64,000 bases of DNA from Diacronema lutheri (taxonomy: Eukaryota; Haptophyta; Pavlovophyceae; Pavlovales; Pavlovaceae). Below the pieces are notes generated by a model, which was given only the letters and a program-made list of their open reading frames with translations, was not told where the DNA came from and searched no databases. Position 1 is the first letter of the stretch. The number at the start of each line of letters is the position of its first letter. This document shows positions 57,268-64,000 of this stretch, piece after piece. The stretch spans positions 310,001 to 374,000 of the forward strand of contig JAGTXO010000007.1 in the NCBI GenBank assembly GCA_019448385.1. Reading direction: 5' to 3'. Made by a program: the position numbers and the translations under genes.

Positions 57268-60200
57268 ATGGGGCGTGACAAGAAGCCCGTGCCGCCTCCA
57301 CCCGAGCCGGAGGCTCCGGCGGGCAAGCCGCGCAAGCTGCACAAGATCCGGTCCAACGTCATCTCCTCTAAGGGCGACCGCGTCGTGAGCCTCGACGCGC
57401 CCGGCGGCCGCGCCACGCCGGCCGCTGGGCCGGGCGCGGCGCCGCCAGCCGACGGCGGCGCGGCGATCGTCGTAAAGGAGTGGCAGCGGCTGCCGCGCCA
57501 GCTGCTCACGCAGCATTGCGACCGTCAAAAGCCACAGTGGCCCAAGCCGCACCTGCTCGCCGAGGCGCGCGACGGCCGCCACCGCTGCAAGGTACGCATC
57601 CCGGATCCAAAGGGCGGGCTCGATTTGGTCTTCGCCGTGCCCGACGCATGGTCGGCGACGGTGGGCGATGCGCAGCAGCTGGGCTGCCTGTACGCCCTCT
57701 GGCACGTCGACGCATCCAAGCCGCTCGAGCGACTGCTCCCCGATCCGTACCGAGAGCTGTGGCTCGAGCTCGCAAAGACGCCGCCACCGCCGTCCCCCGC
57801 CGAGCGCGCCGCGCAAGCCGCTGCGCGCGCCGCGAGCGGCGGCAACGGCGGCGGCGGCGGCGGCAACGGTGGCGGCGGCGCACGCGCGTCACGCGGCGCC
57901 GACTATCGCGAAGGCGGGCTGCGCGAAGTGACCTTGTCCGACGAGCACCAACTGCTCGTGCAGAACGCGGTGCTCACGGCGCTCGGCCCGGCGGCGGGCG
58001 CAGTTTCGGGCGCGGCGGCGGGCGCGGGTGAGGGCCAGGGCGGCGATGCCGAGCGCGCGGCGCGCGCCGCGATGGAGGCGTCCGCCGCCGCCGAGCTCAT
58101 CGCCCTCGGCTTTGGCGCCGAGAGCGCGCGAGGGGCTCTGGCCGCCATGCGTGTGCAAATTGAGGCCTTGCCCCTCACCGAGCGGCGCGCGGAAGACGCT
58201 CGGACGGGCGACGCTCTCGCGGACGAGGCGCGAGCGCGCGATGGTATCGGAGCGCAGCAGGCTGGTGCGGCAGCGTGCCAGGCTGGCGCGGAGAGCCACC
58301 CAGCGTCGTGCGGCGGCGCGCGCGACCGCCGCGGCCGCCGCGGCGCGGACGTCGTCCGTGCGAGCGCGCAGGGCGCGCGCGCGGGCGCGAGCTGGTCAGC
58401 GGCCGCCGGCCTGGCAATCGAGTGGCTATGCCTCCACCTGCCCGAAGACGAGCTGCCGGCTGCGCTGCGCGCACGCCGGCGCATCGAGGCCGTGCGGCCG
58501 CCAGACCGCGCCGCCCTCGCCGCCGCGCAGCTCGCCGCCGCGCAGGCGGAGGCCGCCGCGTCCGACGACGCCGCCGCGCGCGCCGCGCGCCGCCGCGCGC
58601 CGCCCACGCCCGAGCCGCTCGCCGCCCGGCTCGAGGAGCGCGGCTTTCGCGCCGCCGACGTGTGCGCCGCGCTGGTGGTTGCGCGTGCTGCGGCGGCGTG
58701 CGTCGACACTGGCGACGCTCACACTGGCAGCGCCCACACTGGCGGTGCCCACACTGGCAGCGCTGTGGGCACCGGCAGCGCTCCTACCGACGTCGAGTTG
58801 GGCGCCGAGCTCCTCCTTCTCGCGGCCATGGCGGCGCGCGCGCGCGCGGACGTGCGCTCGGACGCCGAGCCGGCTGCAGGCGTAACGGCTGCAGGCGTAA
58901 CGGCTGCAGGCGTAACGGCGGCGGGCGTAACGGTGGCGGGCGTAACGGCTCCGCCGCCTGCCAGCGGCGCCGCGCATCTGTGCGAGTGGGCCTGCGAGGC
59001 GCTGCTCGGCGGTGCGGTGCGCAACGGCGCGTCCGACGCGGGCGCGGGCGCGGCGCGCGCGGACGCCGACGCCGACGAGGGCGCCGAGGCGGCGGAGGAG
59101 GAGGTGTTGCGTGCCATCTTTGGCGAGAGCGTGTGCGCGCGCGTGGCGTTTGTCGCCCTCCCGCTCCGCGCGGTCGCAGTTGAGGCGCGTGCGCCACCAT
59201 TGTCCCACACCGCGCCATCGGCCAGCGCGATTTCGTGCGCGCACGCAGCGGTGGTCGCCGTGCGCGTCGTAACGGTCATCGTTGGCGAGGTGAGCTTGCG
59301 AACACTCTACCGCTCGCGCGCGCCCTTGCCAGCTGAGCTCGCTGGCACCACGGCGTCCCTCGAGCTGCCCTGGCCTCTCGTCGCGTGCGCGCACGCGGGC
59401 GTGGACGGCGCGTGCGGTAGCAAAGGTGGCGCGAGCGCCGCCGCCGCGCTGCTGCGCGCGACGTGCGAGCTCGCGGCGGAGACGGCGCGCGTGGCGGAGG
59501 TCGAGGGTGCGTCGGGCACGCGCGCCGACGCGCTCGTCTTCAGGCTGGCTGACAGCCTGCAGCACCAGCACGACACCTGGTTTCCGCAAGGTTGGCGCGA
59601 AAGGCCAGTCCCGGTTGGTACGGCGCATCGGCTCGCGAGCGCGGCGCTGCTGCCGGTCCTGCGCACGGCCGAGGACGCGGCTGCTTCGATCGGCGCCGAC
59701 GGTCTCACGGACGCCGACGCTGATGCTGATGCTGATGCTGATGCTGATGCTGATGCTGATGCTGATGCTGATGCTGATGCTGATGCGAACACGGACGAGG
59801 CGGTCGGCTCCAGCCTCGTTGCCAAGCTCGCGCTCTCGGAGGAGGCGGCGCTCGCGCAGCTCGAGGTGTCGGCTCTCCTTGCGCCGCCCGCGTTTGGCGG
59901 CCAGCACGCCTCGTGCCTCGCGCAATCGCCGACCGCCGCCGCCGCTGCGCGCGCGGCGCCCGGCGCGCGGGGCGCGGCGCAGCAGCGCGCGCGCGCGCGC
60001 GGCGCGTGCGGCGGCGGCCTGTGGTGGCCCGCCGACTCTGGCGGGGCAACGACGGAGGAGCGCACGAACGCTGAGCTCCGCGCGCGCCTGGCCGCGTACG
60101 AGTCGAGCAAGGCCCTTGCACAGATGCGACATCTGCGCGTCTCGCTGCCGATTAGCGCGGGACGGGCTCAGCTGCTCCGCGCGCTCTCGGACGCTGGCGC

Positions 60201-62940
60201 GGCGGTCCTGACGGGCGAGACGGGCTCGGGCAAGTCGACGCAGGTGCCGCAAATCCTGCTCGACGACGCCATCGCCAACGGCCTGGGCGCGCGCGCGCGC
60301 ATCATCGTTACGCAGCCGCGCAGGGTTGCGGCCGTTACGCTCGCCACGCGCGTCGCGGCGGAACGGGGCGAGGCGGTGGGTGACAGCGTGGGCTACGCGG
60401 TGCGCGGCGAGCGCAAGCTGCGCGCGGACACGCGCATCTGCTTCGTCACGACTGGCCTGCTGCTGCGCTGGCTCGCGTCGGGCGACGGCGGCGACGGCGG
60501 CGACGGCGGCGACGGCGGCTCTGCGGAAGGCGGCGGTGCGGCCGCGCGCGCCGCGCTCGCGGGCGTCTCGCACGTCGTGGTGGACGAGGTGCACGAGCGG
60601 TCGCTCGACTCCGACCTCCTCCTCCTCCTCCTCGCGCTCGCGCTCGGCGGCGGCCGCCATGGCAGTGCCGACCCTTCGCTCGCTCGCGCAATGCCAAGGG
60701 TACTGCTCATGAGTGCAACGGCCAACGCTGAGCTTTTTGCGACCTATTTGGGCGCGCACCTGCGCCGTGCGCCCACGCTCGCGTCCGAGCGCTCTCCGCG
60801 CGGGCCGCAGCGCATCGCTCCGTCCGCCGACGGTGCAACCGCGTCGGGCGCGGGACGCGTGCCGGTCGTAGCGGTGGCTGGCCGGACATTTCCGGTGCGT
60901 GCCGTCTTCATGGACGAGTGGTTGGATGAGGTGGGCTGGGTGGCGCGTGGCAAGGCGGTCGAGCTGCACTCGTCCGCGCTCTACGCGCCACCGCCCATCG
61001 CGCACGCTGCCAGCAGCGCCGCCGCCGACGCCACCCCTCCGCCGTACCCGCCGGAGCTCGCGGCTGCCTTGCGCAAGATCAACGCCGCGCGCGTGCCCTC
61101 CGACTTGATTGGCGCGCTGCTGCGCAAGCTGCACGCGACGCTGCCGCTCGACCACGCCGTGCTCATCTTCGTGCAGGGCAAGGGCGAGGTGCGCGTCCTC
61201 GCCGCTGCGCTCGCGCGTCTCGCGCGCGCCGGCGGCGCAGACGACGACGGCGACGGCGACGGCGGTGGCGACGCGGGAGACGGCGGCAGCGACGCGGGCC
61301 TGCACATCCTCGCGCTGTACGCCGACCTTCCCGCCGCCGAGCAGGCCGCCGTCTTCGCGCCACCGCCGCGCAACCGGCGCAAAGTCGTCGTCTCGACCAA
61401 CGTTGCGGAAACTTCCGTGACTATTCCGGACGTTGCCGTCGTAATCGACTCGGGCCGCGTCAAGGAGGCGCGGTACGACGCGGAGAACGGGGTGTCGGAG
61501 CTCGTTGACACGTGGGCGAGCGCCGCCGCCACGCGCCAGCGCCGCGGCCGCGCCGGCCGCACGCGTGACGGCGTCTACTACGCGTTGTACACACGCGCGC
61601 AGGCGGACGCCCTGCCCGCGTATGCGCCCGCCGAGATGGCGCGCGCGCCGCTCGAGGGCGCGGTGCTGCTGATCAAGACGCTCGGGATCTGCGGCGGCGA
61701 CGCGGCCGCCGCGCTCGCGCACGCGCCCGAGCCGCCACCGCGCGCGAGCGTCTTCGGCGCGCTTGACACCCTCGGCGCACTGGGTGCGACGCGCGGGCGC
61801 GCGAGCAACTCGCCGCTCGCGCCGCTCGGCCGGCTGCTCGCCGCGATGCCGGTGGACGTGCGCGCGGCGAAGCTTGCGGTGCTCGGCGCGCTCCTCGGCT
61901 GCGCCGACGCTGCGCTCACCGTCGGCGCGGGACTTGGAGTTGCCTCGTCGCTCTTCCGGTCGCCCCCCGGCGCCGAGCGGGATGCGGCGCTCGCCGCACA
62001 CCGCAGGCTCTCGGACGAGCGCTCGGACCAGCTGCGGCTCGTGCGCGCGTGGGAGGGCTACGTGAGGGCATGCGGCGGGCCCGCCGCCGCCGCCGCCGCC
62101 CACCGCCTCCGCGCGCGCGAGCGAGCCGCCGTCCGCGCCTTTTGCGACGAGCACTACCTTTCAGAGAGCGCGCTGCGCGAGATGGCCGAGGCGCGCGGGC
62201 AGCTCGCGCGCGCGCTGGAGGAGCGCGGCTTCGCGACGACGGGCGCGCCCGCCGAACACTCGCACGCCGCGCTCGTCCGAGCGATCAGCTGCGCCGCGCT
62301 CTACCCCAACGTGGCCACCGTCGCCCTCCCCAAGGCGCGCTTCCATGCAACGGCCGCTGGCATGGTGGCGCTCGCCCCGCTCGCGCGCGAGGTCAAGTAC
62401 TACATCGAGGCGGACGAGACGCATGGCGGCGAAAGCGGCGGCGGTGCGCGCGGGCCGCGTCGGCGCGAGCGCGTTTTCCTCCCGCCCGGCTCATCTCTTT
62501 TCCACGTGGGCGATGTGCGCTCGACGCACGTCGCCTTCCACGCCAAGCGGAGGCAGCAGCCGCCGCCGTCGGCGGCGGGGCAGCAGCAGCAGCAAGCGCA
62601 GCAGCAGGCGCGCGGGGGCGGTGGGGCGAGCGGGGCCGCGGCCGCTGGCGCGTGGGACGGCGGGCGCGTGCTGCTGCAGGGCGTGAGCGAGGCGCCCCCC
62701 TTCGCCCTCCTCCTCTTCTGCGGCGAGCTCAGCTCGGACGCGCTCGCGCAGACGATCACGGTCGACGGCCGGCTCGCGTTCGCCGCGCCCGCGCGCGTCG
62801 GCGTGCTGCTCCGCAGGCTGCGCGCCGACCTGGACGAGCTGCTCGAGGCCAAGCTGCGCACGCCCGATGAGGACATCGCGCGCTCTCCGACGGTGCACGC
62901 GATCGTGCAGCTGCTCACGGGCGGCAGCGGCTCAGCGTGA
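57268..62940 (+). CDS. DEAH-box RNA helicase, DHX57-like (UBA and RWD domains upstream of helicase)
   Basis: 1890 residues without introns. Before the helicase core are UBA-like units (about 265-300 and 449-480, AAAELIALGFGAESARGALA and ARLEERGFRAADVCAALVVA) and an RWD-like region (about 608-700, EEEVLRAIFGESVCARVAF). The helicase motifs are all there: GETGSGKSTQVPQ near 983, TQPRRVAAVT, DEVHERSLDSD near 1105, LMSATANAEL near 1148, STNVAETSVTIPDVAVVID and TRQRRGRAGRTRDG near 1423, followed by the ratchet and OB-fold-type C-terminus. DEVH instead of DEAH is typical of the DHX29/36/57 group; UBA plus RWD points to DHX57. Such helicases unwind RNA structure, including on ribosomes. In-frame repeats add (DA)n at about 813-838 and VTAAG repeats. 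Confidence 0.9.
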   Translation: MGRDKKPVPPPPEPEAPAGKPRKLHKIRSNVISSKGDRVVSLDAPGGRATPAAGPGAAPPADGGAAIVVKEWQRLPRQLLTQHCDRQKPQWPKPHLLAEARDGRHRCKVRIPDPKGGLDLVFAVPDAWSATVGDAQQLGCLYALWHVDASKPLERLLPDPYRELWLELAKTPPPPSPAERAAQAAARAASGGNGGGGGGNGGGGARASRGADYREGGLREVTLSDEHQLLVQNAVLTALGPAAGAVSGAAAGAGEGQGGDAERAARAAMEASAAAELIALGFGAESARGALAAMRVQIEALPLTERRAEDARTGDALADEARARDGIGAQQAGAAACQAGAESHPASCGGARDRRGRRGADVVRASAQGARAGASWSAAAGLAIEWLCLHLPEDELPAALRARRRIEAVRPPDRAALAAAQLAAAQAEAAASDDAAARAARRRAPPTPEPLAARLEERGFRAADVCAALVVARAAAACVDTGDAHTGSAHTGGAHTGSAVGTGSAPTDVELGAELLLLAAMAARARADVRSDAEPAAGVTAAGVTAAGVTAAGVTVAGVTAPPPASGAAHLCEWACEALLGGAVRNGASDAGAGAARADADADEGAEAAEEEVLRAIFGESVCARVAFVALPLRAVAVEARAPPLSHTAPSASAISCAHAAVVAVRVVTVIVGEVSLRTLYRSRAPLPAELAGTTASLELPWPLVACAHAGVDGACGSKGGASAAAALLRATCELAAETARVAEVEGASGTRADALVFRLADSLQHQHDTWFPQGWRERPVPVGTAHRLASAALLPVLRTAEDAAASIGADGLTDADADADADADADADADADADADADANTDEAVGSSLVAKLALSEEAALAQLEVSALLAPPAFGGQHASCLAQSPTAAAAARAAPGARGAAQQRARARGACGGGLWWPADSGGATTEERTNAELRARLAAYESSKALAQMRHLRVSLPISAGRAQLLRALSDAGAAVLTGETGSGKSTQVPQILLDDAIANGLGARARIIVTQPRRVAAVTLATRVAAERGEAVGDSVGYAVRGERKLRADTRICFVTTGLLLRWLASGDGGDGGDGGDGGSAEGGGAAARAALAGVSHVVVDEVHERSLDSDLLLLLLALALGGGRHGSADPSLARAMPRVLLMSATANAELFATYLGAHLRRAPTLASERSPRGPQRIAPSADGATASGAGRVPVVAVAGRTFPVRAVFMDEWLDEVGWVARGKAVELHSSALYAPPPIAHAASSAAADATPPPYPPELAAALRKINAARVPSDLIGALLRKLHATLPLDHAVLIFVQGKGEVRVLAAALARLARAGGADDDGDGDGGGDAGDGGSDAGLHILALYADLPAAEQAAVFAPPPRNRRKVVVSTNVAETSVTIPDVAVVIDSGRVKEARYDAENGVSELVDTWASAAATRQRRGRAGRTRDGVYYALYTRAQADALPAYAPAEMARAPLEGAVLLIKTLGICGGDAAAALAHAPEPPPRASVFGALDTLGALGATRGRASNSPLAPLGRLLAAMPVDVRAAKLAVLGALLGCADAALTVGAGLGVASSLFRSPPGAERDAALAAHRRLSDERSDQLRLVRAWEGYVRACGGPAAAAAAHRLRARERAAVRAFCDEHYLSESALREMAEARGQLARALEERGFATTGAPAEHSHAALVRAISCAALYPNVATVALPKARFHATAAGMVALAPLAREVKYYIEADETHGGESGGGARGPRRRERVFLPPGSSLFHVGDVRSTHVAFHAKRRQQPPPSAAGQQQQQAQQQARGGGGASGAAAAGAWDGGRVLLQGVSEAPPFALLLFCGELSSDALAQTITVDGRLAFAAPARVGVLLRRLRADLDELLEAKLRTPDEDIARSPTVHAIVQLLTGGSGSA
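58878..58950 (+). repeat. 15-bp in-frame repeat (GCAGGCGTAACGGCT) in the helicase gene
   Basis: Five units of a 15-base repeat reading (AAGVT)n between the second UBA-like unit and the RWD-like region. A multiple of three, so the frame is kept. Confidence 0.85.
59713..59785 (+). repeat. (GATGCT)12 hexanucleotide repeat in the helicase gene
   Basis: About twelve exact GATGCT units coding (DA)n. It lies in a linker between the RWD-like region and the helicase core. The array's strict sameness at third codon positions shows that it expanded recently by slippage. Confidence 0.95.
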
Positions 62941-63000
62941 CAGGCGCCTGCACAGTCCTACGTAGCACAGCCTTAGAGGGCGCGTTCAACCGGAGGGGCG

Positions 63001-63435
63001 TCAGTCGGGCGCGCCGGCGATGGCGTCGCGTAGCAGCGCGGCGGAGACGAGCATGCTGGCCTGCCTCTGCGCGCAGCGCTCGAGCCGACGCCGCTCGCGC
63101 GCGCACAGCGCGTTGGCCGCGGGCACGCCGCCGCGCGACGAGGCGGCCTGAATGCACTGCATCCAGCGGATCGACTCGTCGGGGCATGCCTTGCCAGCGA
63201 CGCACAGCATGTTTGACATCTTGAGCTGCGCGAGGGCGGCAGGATTGGGCGCGTCGCCGCTGACGATCCGGTCGAGGAAGCCGAGGCACTCGCGCATCCC
63301 CTCAACGAGGGGCACGGCCGGCGCGTTCTCCTCCAGCCGAGCGAGCTCGCGCGCCGACCAGCGGCGCGAGAAGAGGGCCGCCTCGAACTGGAGCAGTGCC
63401 GTGCAGTCGGGCAGCTGCAGGTTCGCCTTGGCCAT
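63001..63435 (-). CDS. Twin CX9C (CHCH-type) protein, probably mitochondrial intermembrane space
   Basis: 144 residues from the ATG at 63435. Near the C-terminus are two Cys pairs with exactly nine residues between: CPDESIRWMQC (about 83-93) and CARERRRLERC (about 108-118), each in a predicted helix. Twin CX9C proteins are oxidised and trapped in the mitochondrial intermembrane space by MIA40 and mostly help assemble respiratory complexes. The gap between the pairs (14 residues) is within the usual range. The N-terminal 75 residues are helical (FEAALFSRRWSARELARLEE) and not recognisable. There is one more Cys at CVAGK. It is divergent from the last gene, with 126 bases between starts. Confidence 0.8.
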   Translation of the reverse strand: MAKANLQLPDCTALLQFEAALFSRRWSARELARLEENAPAVPLVEGMRECLGFLDRIVSGDAPNPAALAQLKMSNMLCVAGKACPDESIRWMQCIQAASSRGGVPAANALCARERRRLERCAQRQASMLVSAALLRDAIAGAPD

Positions 63436-63561
63436 GCGTGCCTGCGCCGGGGCGGATCGGGTCCGGCCCACTCTCCCCACCGGCCGCACTCCACTCTCAC
63501 CCGTGGGCAAGCGCGTGCGTCTCCGGCGCTTGTGCCGACTCCCTTCCCGCGCAACAGGGGA

Positions 63562-64000
63562 ATGGCGAGCGGCCCGTGGAGCAAACGCGCACTGGACGCG
63601 GGCGCGGATGGCGATGCGCACAAGCGGCCGGCGCTGGGCACGGTGGTGGGGCCGCCCGTCGGATCTGACTGCGAGGAAGACGACGTGGCGGGCGCGGCGG
63701 GTGGCGCGGCGCCGCCGCCGCCGCTGCCGCCCCCGCTGCCGCAGCAGACGCTCGTGGCGACGCCGCGCGCAGCCGCGGCGCCGCCGCTGCCACTCAGCGG
63801 CGCGATCGCGCCGGACAAGGAGAACGCGACGCCGGCGGCAGGCTCGATTCGCGGCTCGCTTGAGCCCTCTGCGTCCGCTCTGCGCGCCAGCGGCGCCGTG
63901 TGGGCGCGCGAGGCCGAGATGCTCCGCGCGTCGGAGCGCGCGTCGGAAGCGGCGCGCTCGCGCGAGGCGGCGCTCGCCGCGTCCGAGCTCGAGCGGCGCT
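63562..64000 (+). CDS. 5' end of an unknown Ala/Arg/Glu-rich coiled-coil protein, 3' partial
   Basis: ATG at 63562 with an open frame to the window edge (146 codons). Residues 1-90 are Pro/Ala/Gly-rich and disordered, with an acidic patch (SDCEEDDVAG). From about 115 the sequence turns into a charged helix (VWAREAEMLRASERASEAAR) that should be a coiled coil continuing past the edge. No family recognised. Its codon use matches its neighbours, and its start is close to the divergent twin-CX9C gene, supporting a real gene. Confidence 0.6.
   Translation, partial: MASGPWSKRALDAGADGDAHKRPALGTVVGPPVGSDCEEDDVAGAAGGAAPPPPLPPPLPQQTLVATPRAAAAPPLPLSGAIAPDKENATPAAGSIRGSLEPSASALRASGAVWAREAEMLRASERASEAARSREAALAASELERR

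Noticed and set aside
58426-62154. Long antisense frame opposite the DHX57-like helicase
   Set aside because: No domain, extreme Arg/Ala content, and third-position GC bias follows the helicase frame.

Overview
This is a compact, very GC-rich piece of a eukaryotic nuclear genome, most likely from a unicellular photosynthetic protist. A GC-rich haptophyte of the Pavlova/Diacronema or Emiliania kind is my best guess, but it is an inference from style and gene content, not from a marker gene. The evidence for a eukaryote is direct: spliceosomal GT-AG introns that restore conserved protein families, LSM3, PEX1, a PHD/Tudor protein, RING ligases, cathepsin Z, a DHX57-like helicase and a Patched-like sterol-sensing protein. 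The evidence for a plastid is softer: a YggT-family protein and a VOC-domain protein, both with organelle-type N-termini. I recognise 29 protein genes in 64 kb. Many are intronless, both strands are used equally, and divergent pairs are often separated by about 30-130 bp. I located 16 introns. Their donors fall into two groups, GTGAG (8) and GTGCG (7), plus one GTAAG.

Layout. 1-7.7 kb: 5'-truncated VOC protein, a membrane/armadillo-like protein, a TerD-domain protein, a macro-domain protein, a Fringe-like glycosyltransferase and a small acidic/basic protein. 8.0-12.5 kb: PEX1. 12.7-20.1 kb: a large two-module glycosyltransferase and a four-exon Tudor-PHD-Tudor protein with a (CCCTG)n intron. 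20.2-23.8 kb: an XRN-family exonuclease with an N-terminal hydrophobic leader, sharing a 31-bp start-to-start gap with an F-box/ankyrin protein. 24-30 kb: five-exon cathepsin Z with minisatellite introns, an alpha/beta hydrolase and an ARM/IQ protein. 30-38 kb: coiled-coil RING protein, GGCT-like protein, an RST-like/PPCS fusion head to head with LSM3, and an RNF5/RNF185-like ER RING ligase. 38-41 kb: a tandem trio of SOUL haem-binding proteins. 41-45.6 kb: a monoglyceride-lipase-like enzyme, a calcineurin-like phosphoesterase and a two-pore K+ channel carrying an EF-hand between its pores. 45.68-47.39 kb: a 1.7-kb pogo-like DNA transposon with perfect 22-bp cores in its terminal inverted repeats. 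47.5-64 kb: a Patched-like protein with a ShKT domain, a repeat-rich gap, a PUB-thioredoxin protein, a four-exon GT77-like transferase, YggT, the DHX57-like helicase, a twin-CX9C protein and the start of a coiled-coil protein.

There is no operon logic. The main local structures are divergent gene pairs, the SOUL triplication and a repeat-rich zone from 43.6 to 51.9 kb. That zone has the pogo-like element inside it and a 130-bp repeat (one mismatch) at each end. I did not find a CRISPR array, rRNA or convincing tRNA.
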